Source of the DNA: Gammaproteobacteria bacterium
GTDB taxonomy: Bacteria; Pseudomonadota; Gammaproteobacteria; Diplorickettsiales; Diplorickettsiaceae
Direction: 5' to 3'
DNA: 59,594 nucleotides
NCBI GenBank assembly: GCA_005877695.1
Contig: VBOA01000013.1
Location: 1-59,594 of the forward strand
Under the pieces are notes generated by a model. It was not told where the DNA came from, ran no database searches, and saw only the letters and a list, made by a program, of their open reading frames with translations. The position numbers and the translations under genes were made by a program. Shown in pieces: positions 51,017 through 59,594 of the stretch; positions within the stretch are counted from its first letter, which is position 1; each line of letters opens with the position of its first letter.

Positions 51017-52387
51017 ATGAAAGTTCGTACACGTTTTGCACCCAGTCCTACCGGTTATTTACATATCGGTGGCGTAAGAACCGCATTATATTCCTGGCTA
51101 TATGCAAAAAAACAACAAGGTCAATTTATTTTACGTATTGAAGATACCGATACCGAACGATCTACAGCGGCAGCAACCGAGGTTATTTTGCAAGGTCTGG
51201 AGTGGTTAGGCTTAGATTATGACGAAGGTCCTATCTTTCAAAGTCAACGTTTAGGCCGCTACCAAGCCGTGTTAGCACAATTGTTAAACGAAAATAAGGC
51301 CTACCGTTGTTATTGTTCTAAAGAACGTTTAGCTGAGCTGCGGGAAAGACAGCTTGCCGAGAAACAAAAGCCTCGTTATGACGGTTATTGTCGAGATAGA
51401 ATTTCGGCGCCGAATCAACAAAATTATGTCGTGCGTTTTCGTAATCCTTTAGATGGCGAAGTCGTGGTCGAGGATCAAGTTCACGGCCCGGTTATTTTTC
51501 AAAATAGTGAATTGGATGATCTGATCCTTGCGCGCAGCGATGGTACGCCCACTTATAATTTTACGGTGGTAGTGGATGACAATGATATGCAGATTACGCA
51601 TGTCATACGCGGCGATGATCATCTGAATAATACACCTCGGCAAATCAATATCTTGTTAGCTTTGGGTGCTAATTTGCCCGTGTATGCTCATTTACCGATG
51701 ATTTTAGGCAGCGATGGTAAAAAGCTTTCAAAGCGCACCGGTGCGGCTAATATTTTACAATACCGAGATCAAGGTTATTTAGCGGATGCGATGTTAAATT
51801 ATTTGGTTAAATTAGGTTGGTCACATGGCGATCAAGAAATTTTTTCGCGTTCAGAAATGATTAACGCTTTTGACTTGGATCATTTAAATAAAGCGTCTGC
51901 AGCCATTAATCCTGATAAATTGATTTGGTTAAATCAACATTATTTAAAGACCGATGAGCCTCAACAAATTGCTTGCTTATTAGCTAATGAATTTCAGCGT
52001 TTAATGATTCCCACGAAAAATGGACCGGATTTAATTGAAGTAGTGCTATTACAACGTGAAAGAGTTAAGACTTTAGTTGAAATGGCCGAGAAAAGTACTT
52101 ATTTTTATTTAGCGCCGACTTTAGATAAACAGGCAATTTCCGAAGACATCGCGGCTGTATTAAGCGTGTTGGCCGATCGTTTTTTAGCGCTGAGTGTTTG
52201 GAGCGACGAATCGATACATAGCATGTTACTCGAAACGGCCGAAGCATTGTCTTTAAAGTTAGGTAAAATCGCGCAGCCTTTGCGTTGGGCCATCACCGGA
52301 AGTAATGTTTCACCTCCCATCAATGCTACTTTGCGTATTTTGGGTAAAAAGGAAGTGCTGAATCGTTTGCAAGCGATTTTATCTTGA
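51017..52387 (+). CDS. gltX: Glutamyl-tRNA synthetase
   Basis: This enzyme charges tRNA-Glu with glutamate. It has 456 residues. The class I signatures are SPTGYLHIGGVRTALYSW (HIGH-type at 16-19) and SDGKKLSKRTGAAN (KMSKS-type near 240). FAPSPTGYLH, EDTDTERS and GDDHLNNTPRQI are typical. A Cys-containing insertion (YRCYCSKERL) with only part of the zinc ligands is present. It lies behind yciO and is closed by a strong terminator. Confidence 0.96.
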   Translation: MKVRTRFAPSPTGYLHIGGVRTALYSWLYAKKQQGQFILRIEDTDTERSTAAATEVILQGLEWLGLDYDEGPIFQSQRLGRYQAVLAQLLNENKAYRCYCSKERLAELRERQLAEKQKPRYDGYCRDRISAPNQQNYVVRFRNPLDGEVVVEDQVHGPVIFQNSELDDLILARSDGTPTYNFTVVVDDNDMQITHVIRGDDHLNNTPRQINILLALGANLPVYAHLPMILGSDGKKLSKRTGAANILQYRDQGYLADAMLNYLVKLGWSHGDQEIFSRSEMINAFDLDHLNKASAAINPDKLIWLNQHYLKTDEPQQIACLLANEFQRLMIPTKNGPDLIEVVLLQRERVKTLVEMAEKSTYFYLAPTLDKQAISEDIAAVLSVLADRFLALSVWSDESIHSMLLETAEALSLKLGKIAQPLRWAITGSNVSPPINATLRILGKKEVLNRLQAILS

Positions 52388-52402
52388 ATAAACTTAAATA
52401 AA

Positions 52403-52429
52403 ATAACATTTTTTTATAAAAAATGTTAT
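52403..52429 (+). terminator. Intrinsic terminator after gltX
   Basis: ATAACATTTTTT (52403-52414) and AAAAAATGTTAT (52418-52429) form a perfect 12-bp stem with a 3-base loop. T-rich sequence (CTTTTATTA) follows. It ends the yciO-gltX transcript. Confidence 0.75.
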
Positions 52430-52516
52430 AACTTTTATTAAAATTATTTGTTTTTTTAATTTTAATTGTAATTTAGTTAAGTTTACAATCTGCGCTACTC
52501 TTTTAAAAAGGAATTT

Positions 52517-54937
52517 ATGATGAATAATAATTCTCAATTATTTAGTTCTTGGCCTATTCCACAAGCAATGAAGCTTTTTTTATCCTGGCAAGAAAAATGG
52601 TCAGACGCTTTCTCAGTAGGTGCCGATGGTTTGCTTTTGCAGACTTTGTCCGAAGAGCTCAAGGACGTTAATTATTTTAGTAACTTGGTTGATACGCAAC
52701 AATTTTTTGAGTTCTTAAAAAAATTGATTGAATCTAAGCCGCAAGATAGTCAGGTTTTAAAAGAAATAAATACCATTAATACAGATATATTTGGGAAAAT
52801 TAGTTTAAAAACCTGTTTTAATCTCAACGAAGCGAAGGTTGCCATAGAATATCTTGGTTTTTTAAATCTACTATTAGAAGCAAATCATCGTTATTTATTG
52901 GCACGATCTGAAATGACTATTGATGCCAATCATTTTTTAATCCTGCCAAAAATTCGCTTTGAATCAGCGAATTTTCTCACTCAATTTCATCATACTTTAT
53001 TAACAAGTTTTGAATGTAAAAAATTTCTAGAAGATTCTTCGGTTTTGTTGGAAAGTATTTCAAATTTAGCAAAATCAATCAAAAAGAAACGCTTTGAAAA
53101 TAATGCACGCGCTATCATGCAATTGTTTGATATGTAGGGTGTTTTAGCGGACCGCTTGAAAACTTCTCAAGACTTGAGCTTAAATGCGTCGAGCCTAGAA
53201 CGTTTGATACAAGAAAAAAGTTATTTGATCTACCGAAGATTTAAACCATTTGTTCGAAATCCAATTTTAAAATATAGCTATTATAAATTATTTTTGACCC
53301 AAGCTTATCAAAAGGCTGAGAATTTTACCCAATTATGTCGAAGTGATGCACACCGCCGGCAATGTATTTCGGAATATGATCGATTTCTTGATAATTATCA
53401 TTGTGCAGTCGATCGATTTCCTCATTTCTTGATCGATATCAAAAATAATAACCATTTTTAAATTGATCTGCATAGCGTCTGTACGGCTATGCGTCGTGCA
53501 GAAGCTTTTGTTCCTTGGATGGAAGACAATTTTGGGTTTAGGTCACATTATAATGTGAGTCAATACACTTTACATTTATCTGCTTCTGAACAAGATTTTT
53601 TAATTGATAAATTTCTTTTTGAAAAGGATGATCCGTTAAAAAAATCTTATTCGGTGCCAGCGACTTATTTTCAAGCAGAGAAATCTAGGCAAACGGATAT
53701 ATTAATGGGTTCAGCTTATACTTATAGCTTGGACGCTTCTACGTTAGTTCATGAATATACTCATCATCTAACTGCCTTATTTATTAATAATTTAGAATTA
53801 GATTTGACGATAATTGAGGGCCTTGCTGAATTAAATTCAGTCGGAATTTGCTCAGAGAGACATATTCGTGATCTCAAAAATTATGTAAACGATAGTTATA
53901 TTTTTGAGTTCTTTAAAGTGCGTAAATATCCATTCTACTTTAATGCACTAAAATGGGTGGCGTATTTAATCAATGAACAGCCGGAATTGTTTAAAAAATT
54001 TATAAATTTTTTGCAAAAAAATGATACTGAGGGTTTTTATGACGGTCTTGATGCTTTTATCGATAACGACTTCAATCGACAGGCGTTTGTGAATTGGTCT
54101 CATCAGCAGGTCAATAGTTGCATTACTTATCTCAGTCGTTTTCCTAAGGGGCATCAGCCGCCTATCCTTTATTTAAAAGATATTAGTGCTTATTTAAATA
54201 AGATACAAAACTTTAGCGAGCCTAATGTTATTTTGAGCAAACGAGATTTGTCATCTCAAGCCATGGAATTAGATGTGTATGAAGCAATAGTGAATTCCTG
54301 TTTTAGTCGTGAAACACAAGAGAGGAGTAAAGAACGCTGGCAACGGATAGATACAGGAATACCTTTGTATTTAACGGCATTATTCGCTGGAATGACTTCA
54401 TCTATTCTGGATGATGTTGGTTTGGTTTATAAAGATAACTATCCTTCGCTTCCTGCTTATCTCACCAAGGGCTTTAAACCGTTTGTATTTGCCGTAACAA
54501 GCGCCGGTTTGAATACGATCTTTTTTGATCAAGCGGTCGTTGAGGTAGAGGAGAGGTTTGCACGATTTTTTGTTTATTTTGTAATGAATTTTCTTGCCGT
54601 GGTGATTGCTCAACCTATCAATAAACAATTAGCAGACTGGATCCAAAACAAAGCACTTAACTTTTTTGTACAGATGATGACCTGGACTTTATTATGGAAT
54701 CCGAGTTTATTCCTATCCGAAAGCAGACAATTATTTTCGACATTATTTTTACAAGTTACGCAAGCTTTATGCTTTAAAGTCGGAGAAGAAACTTATCAAA
54801 TGGGAAAAAGGATTTGTTCGCCTTTTTGGAAAAGAAAAACGCCACCAGCATTCAATATAGAAGCAGAATTTTTAAACAGCGATAATGACGAAGAACCTTT
54901 TGTGAGTAACGTTAATTTAAGAGTATTCAAACAGTGA
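52517..54937 (+). pseudogene. M9 collagenase-like metallopeptidase gene with two in-frame stops
   Basis: Three consecutive open stretches (52517-53137, 53156-53461, 53489-54937) are all in the same frame. They are separated only by TAG at 53135-53137 and TAA at 53459-53461; read through, they give about 806 residues. The first starts at ATG 52517 behind AAGGAAT; the later two have no ribosome sites. The last contains a gluzincin zinc motif HEYTH (53750-53764) followed by IIEGLAELNSVG. A helical stretch RKYPFYFNALKWVAYLINEQ and FYDGLDAFIDNDFNRQAF follows, as in microbial collagenases (peptidase M9). Two to four C-terminal hydrophobic segments (for example FFVYFVMNFLAVVIAQPINK) are unusual for that family. 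It could be a dead membrane-targeted effector, or stop-codon readthrough could produce it. Confidence 0.72.
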
Positions 54938-54958
54938 AATAAGTCGTTTAACTCACAG

Positions 54959-54986
54959 TTGACAGGTTAGGTTACTGCGGTAAAAT
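54959..54986 (+). promoter_or_regulatory. Promoter of tRNA-Ala
   Basis: TTGACA (54959-54964), a 16-base spacer and TAAAAT (54981-54986) predict a start near 54993, a few bases before the mature tRNA. Confidence 0.7.
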
Positions 54987-54995
54987 GCACAGCAC

Positions 54996-55071
<76 letters not shown>

Positions 55072-55158
55072 ATCAATTTCATCATTGACAACATTTTTAC
55101 ACCCTCCTGAAAATTTCTATTAATCCGATAGGCTATCTGTAAAAAATAATTCCTGATG

Positions 55159-55191
55159 CTTAATATTTTTTTAAGTTAAGTTTCCTATCCT
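55159..55191 (+). promoter_or_regulatory. PmrA-box-like promoter for the 55211 gene
   Basis: CTTAATATT-TT-TTTAAGTTA (55159-55178) has a perfect first half-site for the PmrA consensus cTTAATatT-N2-cTTAATatT, and TTAA cores 11 bases apart. A possible -10 (TATCCT, 55186-55191) begins 7 bases after it. The same half-site TTTAAGTTA and the same 7-base gap occur upstream of the CE-protease gene at 26702-26734. Confidence 0.6.
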
Positions 55192-55210
55192 AGTGAGAGG
55201 GGGGATTTCT

Positions 55211-56086
55211 ATGTCAAATCACGGTTTATTTGAAATTACGCAGTTAGAAGATACCCAAGCTGCTTGGGAGATTTTTTTCAATCGTTTCTACTCTGCAGAG
55301 ATTCCCAAGCAGGTTAATGTAGAGTTCGACGCAAAGCAACGTGAGTTTATTCCTAGAACGGTAAAAAAGGCTAAGCACAAAAGGTTTGCCTGGGATGAAG
55401 AAACTAAACTCGCTTATTATTCCGATAAGGATGGAAGAACTTCCCATTCTGACGATTTTGATGATTTTTTAAAGGGTAATAGGGTTAAAATTCCTGTTGA
55501 ACTTAATGAAACTGATTTTAAGCGTGTTGAACAAGCTATTCTCCTGGGGAATTATGAGGATGAGCTATTTAAGAATAAAAACCATGTTTTTTATGCTTTA
55601 TGGTTATTTAAGCTAAATAAAATTAACCGTCAGCAATTAAGTACATTACTCGCCAGAGATCAGTTTCCAGAAAATTATCCCATGGTAAAAACATTTCCTA
55701 TTCTGGATAAACAAGGTGAATTTACTGAAGATACGCAGCAAATGCTTATTCCCATTTTGAAAAATAATTATTTTACTAAATTGAAGGATTGGCATTTGCA
55801 ACGATTCCGTTTACTCATCCAAGCGGCGCCAAAATCAGAACAAGTTTTTTATATTAGCGAATGCGATCCGCACAGTGTCACCGTTGAAAAAGGTGATGAC
55901 CAGCTAGGAAACTCCTTAAAAAGGATAGAAGCTTGGGAACGCACGCAATATCAGGATCGTTTATATGACCTGCATTTATCTTTTGGTGTTATTGAAGCGC
56001 GGCAAATTGCATTAAAGGGAGTTCACGCTGCAGCAGAATGTTTGAGGTTGGGGCAATGGCCTCCTCTCGACGGCTCTTTGTTCTAA
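55211..56086 (+). CDS. Unrecognised protein with PmrA-type promoter, candidate effector
   Basis: The protein has 291 residues from ATG 55211, which has AGAGGGGGG upstream; a GTG at 55193 would add six residues. It is soluble and charged, without a signal peptide or membrane segment. The N-terminal 60 residues are basic with TVKKAKHKRFAWDEETKLAY, the centre is helical (LFKLNKINRQQLSTLLARDQ), and the C-terminal part contains EQVFYISECDPHSVTVEKGD. No domain was recognised. The candidate-effector label rests on the promoter box and the absence of homology to housekeeping genes. Its last 75 bases overlap a small gene on the other strand. Confidence 0.6.
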   Translation: MSNHGLFEITQLEDTQAAWEIFFNRFYSAEIPKQVNVEFDAKQREFIPRTVKKAKHKRFAWDEETKLAYYSDKDGRTSHSDDFDDFLKGNRVKIPVELNETDFKRVEQAILLGNYEDELFKNKNHVFYALWLFKLNKINRQQLSTLLARDQFPENYPMVKTFPILDKQGEFTEDTQQMLIPILKNNYFTKLKDWHLQRFRLLIQAAPKSEQVFYISECDPHSVTVEKGDDQLGNSLKRIEAWERTQYQDRLYDLHLSFGVIEARQIALKGVHAAAECLRLGQWPPLDGSLF

Positions 56087-56335
56087 ACCACGGATCAAAA
56101 AGTAACTTGCAGTTATGAGTAGGGCCATTTGAATACCCATTTCGAGCATAAACTCCGGACTGTTTCGTATTTGACTTACTACCAGACTGCTATCGCGTTC
56201 TCGATCATAAAAGGGTAGATTAACAATAGTAGCGATGTTTTCGCGTACATCGGGACTGAGCGGCACACTGCAACGTAAATACCTTCTCAAACCAAATAAT
56301 AAAAAACCGATTAAGAAATTTAGATTTTGATCCAT
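56012..56335 (-). CDS. Small membrane protein of unknown function
   Basis: The 107-residue protein starts at 56335 behind GAGG seven bases upstream. It has two hydrophobic segments, LNFLIGFLLFGLRRYL near the start and MGIQMALLITASYFLI near residue 75, with a charged loop between. The C-terminal Cys-Cys ending (FCCSVNSL) is unusual. It overlaps the 3' end of the rightward gene by 75 bases, so one of the two may be shorter. No family was recognised; it might be a spurious frame, though the ribosome site is good. Confidence 0.5.
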   Translation of the reverse strand: MDQNLNFLIGFLLFGLRRYLRCSVPLSPDVRENIATIVNLPFYDRERDSSLVVSQIRNSPEFMLEMGIQMALLITASYFLIRGLEQRAVERRPLPQPQTFCCSVNSL

Positions 56336-56435
56336 AAGAACCTCATTAACGATTGAATGGTTGCGGATATTAACCGGTAATGAAAGAATTTTACAATAAG
56401 TGAGGCAGTTTCATAAAATATCCCTTTGGACATAG

Positions 56436-56451
56436 ATTTTTCTAGAAAAAT
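56436..56451. promoter_or_regulatory. Perfect 16-bp palindrome in a divergent promoter region
   Basis: ATTTTTCTAGAAAAAT reads the same on both strands. It lies between the divergent start codons at 56335 and 56510 and is a possible dimeric repressor site. The gap otherwise holds only AT-rich promoter-like sequence. Confidence 0.4.
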
Positions 56452-56509
56452 AAATTATAAGTCGCAAGTGAGAATTGATAATTCTGTTTTATAGATTGAG
56501 TAAAAGCTT

Positions 56510-57328
56510 ATGCTAAAATTGTTTATAGCTATTGTTGGATGTGGATTGTTTTTGAGTAACAACGTTTTTGCCGGTGACCATTACGCTGTTGTCTGTGCGC
56601 CGAGCATTAAACAAAACCCTGAGATTAAACAAGCGCTAAAATGGTACCGAGATTCTGCTGAGAAAAAAGCGATTTATCACCAAACCTATAACCTAGGATT
56701 GGCTTATATCAAACAATGGTTAGGACAACATCACCCTAAACCTAAAACCTGGGGTGTGGTATTGGATATTGATGAAATCACCTTAGATAACTCTTGGTAT
56801 TTTTATCAATGTTCCAGTCTAGTGGCCGATCCCGCAACCTTCTCGCATTTTGTGACCATTCCACAAAAATCGCAGGCATTACCGGGGGTAATTGCATTTA
56901 CGCATCAGGTTCATGAATTAGGTGGTTATGTGAGTTTGATTTCTAATCGTGATGGTTCTTATATTGATAAATCAGGCATTAGCGCTCTGCAAGCGACCAT
57001 CAATAATTTAAAACAACAACACGTGACATTTGATCAAGTTATTCTTGCTAATAATAAACAATCAACACACCCCACCGATAAAAATCCACGTTTTAATGCG
57101 GTAATCCACGGTTGTTATGATGCACATGAGATGGTTTGGTCGAATAAGTTACCATCTCATCAAATAATTGCTTATTTTGGCGATAATATTCAGGATTTTC
57201 CAAGCTTAAAACAAACGACTCTGTATGCTTTAGAAGATACTGCATCTGCCTATAATAAATTTGGTCAAGCTTATTTTATTTTACCTAATCCTTTATATGG
57301 TAGTTGGCAAGCTAATTGGTATGAATAA
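56510..57328 (+). CDS. HAD-superfamily acid phosphatase (class B / e(P4)-like)
   Basis: The 272-residue protein has a signal peptide (cleavage near VFAGDH), so it is periplasmic or outer-membrane linked. Motif I is VVLDIDEITLDNSWY with D86 and D88, where the family usually has DIDET. Motif II Ser/Thr is in YVSLISNRDGSY, and the Mg-binding acidic pair is in YFGDNIQDFPS. Such phosphatases release phosphate from nucleotides or cofactors for uptake, which suits an intracellular lifestyle. A Cys at position 11 is not a convincing lipobox. The neighbours downstream are pseudogenes. Confidence 0.85.
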   Translation: MLKLFIAIVGCGLFLSNNVFAGDHYAVVCAPSIKQNPEIKQALKWYRDSAEKKAIYHQTYNLGLAYIKQWLGQHHPKPKTWGVVLDIDEITLDNSWYFYQCSSLVADPATFSHFVTIPQKSQALPGVIAFTHQVHELGGYVSLISNRDGSYIDKSGISALQATINNLKQQHVTFDQVILANNKQSTHPTDKNPRFNAVIHGCYDAHEMVWSNKLPSHQIIAYFGDNIQDFPSLKQTTLYALEDTASAYNKFGQAYFILPNPLYGSWQANWYE

Positions 57329-57339
57329 TTTTTTGTTGG

Positions 57340-57760
57340 TTATTGTTTGAAGAACGCTAAAAGATCCTGATTAATTTGGTTTTTTAATGTTGAACATAAA
57401 CCATGAGGTGCTCCTGGATAAACCTTTAATTGCGAACCCTTGACAAGTTTTTCTGTGAGTAATGCTGAGCTGTTGATTGGTACAATTTGATCAGCATCAC
57501 CGTGCATGATCAAAGTGGGAATATCAAATAAGTATCCATGTCATTACCTTGCCAGGCCTGCGTGGAACGACCATGACCACGACGATCATGGGCAATGCAG
57601 CGATAGCCATGGATTTGCTAGAAACAACATTTGATCTTCAAAAGCATCGGCATTCAGTGGCCAGCCATGACTGAAAACCACGGCTTGTCCTTTGCCCCAA
57701 TCTTTGTAATAAAGTATTAATATCAGCGGCATGTTCTTTGCCCACTTTAAGGTAACTCAT
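57340..57760 (-). pseudogene. Alpha/beta hydrolase (non-haem chloroperoxidase type), degraded
   Basis: Translation from ATG 57760 (ribosome site CAGGAG) begins [16 protein letters not shown], then frameshifts. Other frames carry [20 protein letters not shown], then [20 protein letters not shown], then [17 protein letters not shown] and [12 protein letters not shown]. These are ordered pieces of one hydrolase, with D and H of the triad kept. The GHSxGG nucleophile region is missing through an internal deletion of roughly 100 codons. At least two frameshifts plus this deletion leave a remnant of about 420 of the expected 830 bases. It is not functional. Confidence 0.85.
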
Positions 57761-57799
57761 ATCAACTCCTGTAGAAAATCAATCGAGGTCAATTAGGAA

Positions 57800-58798
57800 T
57801 TATTTATTGTTTTGTTTAAATGTACAATATTCTTGTTGTGCAGGACAATTTATTATCGCTTTTCTGCCAAGAATAAAGGGTTTGTTTTCTCGACCATGTC
57901 CAAAATAAGGAAAATAATAAACCGGAATAGTGGTTTTTTTAGCAAACGCAGTAATCACAGTTTTGACGATTAATCGTTGTTCATCGGTTGGGTCTAAGGG
58001 ATAAAACTGACCAAAAATAATCGCTTTTGGTTTAAAATCGGTTTTATAAAGTAATTGATGTAAGCTACGATTCAGTTGCCGAAAACTGACACCGGTATCT
58101 TCTAAGATTAATAAATCATGAGTAAAATCATGTTCATATCCTGTTGTAAAGAAGGACCGAATTAACGTGAAATTTCCAACTAATACGGTTCCTTGTAGCG
58201 CTTGCGCTTGTAAAGCGGACTGATTTAATGGAATGAAATGTTGATAATAAATCCCTCGAGTAAATAAATTTTTGATCCAGGGAATGGTTTCTCGATCATT
58301 AATCCGTATTTGTTTGCTATCGGGTTTACTCATTTCTTTATTATAAGCAGCAACAACACCATGTACTGAGGGCCAAGCTAAAACCGTGTTTACAAAATAA
58401 TGGATCGCCGTGACATCACTGAAGCCTACAATAATTTTTGGTTTGGTTTTTTTAAACGATCTTTTTCAGCATATAAACTTGGAAGTAAATTCATAGCGCC
58501 TGCACCACCACGCACCATCCAGATAATATCAATACTTTTATCGAGCAAAGCCGCTTTTAATACGGCGGCACGACTACGATCGGTATTAACATACCCGAAA
58601 TCCGAAACGACTTGATTTAAGTATTTCGTCGTAACCTAGTAACCTTTTTTTTAAGTTGCTGTTTTATGGGTTCAATGGTGTCTTCGTTGTATTGCGTGGA
58701 ACTTGTGATGAGGGCACCTTAAGATAGGTCATGGCTAAAATTGGTTTAGCCAAAAGCAAAGTTACTGTAATAAAAAGAAAAATTATTTTTTTTAGCAT
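57800..58798 (-). pseudogene. LD-carboxypeptidase (peptidase S66), frameshifted
   Basis: The enzyme would trim the terminal D-Ala from muropeptide tetrapeptides during peptidoglycan recycling. From ATG 58798 a signal peptide (MLKKIIFLFITVTLLLAKP) is followed by at least three frameshifts. The pieces are GALITSSTQYNEDTIEPI, SIDIIWMVRGGAGAMNLLPS, KIIVGFSDVTAIHYFVNTV with the catalytic Ser, and the long intact end (57800-58333) with the LILEDTG Glu and YFGHGRENKPF His of the triad. All catalytic residues survive across different frames, so decay is recent. The last open part alone lacks the Ser and should be inactive. Confidence 0.85.
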
Positions 58799-58960
58799 GA
58801 TTAAACCTGAATCTATTATTCCTTATTATAATAAATTATGCTTCTCAATTAAGAAATGCAACACCAAGATAGAGTAAATTTGTTGGAATTACTTGATGAG
58901 CCTCCATTTGTTAAGTTCAGCAAGAGAGCAAAGATCTTAAATGAGGTGATAAAAATATTT

Positions 58961-58993
58961 AAAAAAAGTGCCCTCGATAATCACTATCGAGGG
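58961..58993 (-). terminator. Intrinsic terminator of the leftward gene at 59023
   Basis: CCCTCGATA (58971-58979) and TATCGAGGG (58985-58993) form a perfect 9-bp stem with a 5-base loop. On the minus strand it is followed by CAC and a run of seven T (58961-58967). It lies 30 bases after the stop codon at 59023. The 58799-58970 stretch otherwise holds no recognisable gene. Confidence 0.85.
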
Positions 58994-59022
58994 TTTAGCT
59001 TAGATGAATTTGAACGCGTGGA

Positions 59023-59594
59023 TTAACTTTTAGTTTTTTGATCTTGATCGTAATGACTATAGCTACGATGACGTAATTTGGGTTCTCCACCATAGCGTCG
59101 GGTATTATTGCGGCGCTGTGGGGAAGGATGATTCGTATTAGTAGGTGTGATATTCGTCGAAGCAGTGCTACTTGAGGAAAGATTACTGCTATTAACGACT
59201 CGATCTGCAACGGGATTTTTTTCTGTATGGGCGATTGATTTTTCTTGCTGTGGAAGCAGCGCCTTGTTCTCCGGATTATGATGATGTGAAGCGGGTTTAG
59301 CCGTGGTTTGAGTGATCTTTTCTTCGCGAGTCATTTGTTGCGAATTTAGTTTCTGCTCGTGCTTGATTGAGTTTTTTTCCACGGGTTGTCGTCTTTTATT
59401 GGACGCTGCTTTTTTTTCTGTTGTGGCATCAGCAGCAGAGATAGATTTGTTATGATGATGACTATTTTGTTGATGCGAGGCTGATTCATAACGCTGTTGA
59501 TGATGTTTGTTAAAACGATTCTTTGCTGACGGGTTGCTATTATGATGACGGTGCTGTTGTCCCCCACTATTATCTTCGCTTCCAGTGCCCCCTT
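59023..59594 (-). CDS. C-terminal part of a protein with a His/Asn/Gln-rich tail (partial)
   Basis: One open frame runs from the right edge to the stop at 59023, about 190 residues. It is low-complexity and disordered: GTGSEDNSGGQQHRHHNSNP, HHQQRYESASHQQNSHHH, KKAASNKRRQPVEKN and finally RRNNTRRYGGEPKLRHRSYS. The basic Arg-rich ending and lack of a fold resemble the tails of RNA-processing proteins such as RNase E or DEAD-box helicases, but the catalytic part is outside the window, so this is only a possibility. It has a strong terminator downstream. Confidence 0.6.
   Translation of the reverse strand, partial: GGTGSEDNSGGQQHRHHNSNPSAKNRFNKHHQQRYESASHQQNSHHHNKSISAADATTEKKAASNKRRQPVEKNSIKHEQKLNSQQMTREEKITQTTAKPASHHHNPENKALLPQQEKSIAHTEKNPVADRVVNSSNLSSSSTASTNITPTNTNHPSPQRRNNTRRYGGEPKLRHRSYSHYDQDQKTKS

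Noticed and set aside
52440..52500. PmrA-like TTTAAT repeats upstream of the M9-like gene
   Set aside because: Several TTAA cores occur in this very AT-rich stretch, but the only pair 11 bases apart has TTAG as one core and no -10 box at the right distance. It is indistinguishable from chance.
58400..58615. Plus-strand open frame of 71 aa opposite the LD-carboxypeptidase remnant
   Set aside because: The minus strand carries the conserved S66 motifs here, so the plus frame is incidental.

Overview
The window comes from an AT-rich gammaproteobacterium of the Legionellales. The best guess is a Rickettsiella/Diplorickettsia-like host-associated member near Coxiella. This rests on a long Dot/Icm (type IVB) secretion locus in the Legionella gene order, effector-like genes (ankyrin repeats, a CE-clan protease-like protein, large unrecognised proteins), and many decaying genes and palindromic intergenic repeats, as expected of a shrinking intracellular genome. 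No database search was possible; family names come from motifs and order.

Layout. 1-9784: housekeeping genes, including lepA-lepB-rnc-era, a YcaC-type hydrolase, dciA and an APC permease, plus a frameshifted DM13 gene and a yeast-type cytosine deaminase. 9997-20043: an ankyrin pseudogene broken by a 13-bp tandem duplication, gshA-gshB, nnrD, a DoxX protein, then four effector-like genes of unknown function, one a decayed paralogue of its neighbour. 20051-26625: a complete minus-strand SUF operon (Rrf2 regulator, sufB, C, D, S, U, T and a Rieske ferredoxin) with a ~143-bp palindromic element between sufB and sufC. 26702-30839: a CE-clan protease-like gene behind a PmrA-box-like promoter, a probable 6S RNA gene, a broken AA10 LPMO gene, a pteridine-reductase-like gene and midA.

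30900-46368 is the Dot/Icm locus: an IcmR-position small protein, icmQ, P, O, N, M, L, K, E, G, C, D, D2, J and B. These encode the coupling complex (IcmO/DotL, IcmP/DotM, IcmJ/DotN), inner-membrane parts (DotI, DotJ, DotE, DotP), core proteins (DotH, DotG, DotF), the lipoprotein DotK and the ATPase DotO. Two oddities stand out. dotH/icmK is broken by a frameshift at the point where about 14 codons are missing, and dotP/icmD is present twice. An unrecognised 649-aa protein and an ankyrin-methyltransferase fusion follow icmB directly. icmT, icmS and icmF/H are not in the window.

49490-59594: bolA-yciB, yciO, gltX, an M9-collagenase-like reading frame interrupted by two in-frame stops, tRNA-Ala(GGC), a second gene with the same PmrA-box-like promoter geometry, a HAD phosphatase, two heavily degraded genes (alpha/beta hydrolase, LD-carboxypeptidase) and a partial gene with a His/Asn/Gln-rich tail.

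The unifying picture is a secretion machine plus candidate substrates, two of which share a promoter architecture matching PmrA control of effectors in Legionella and Coxiella.
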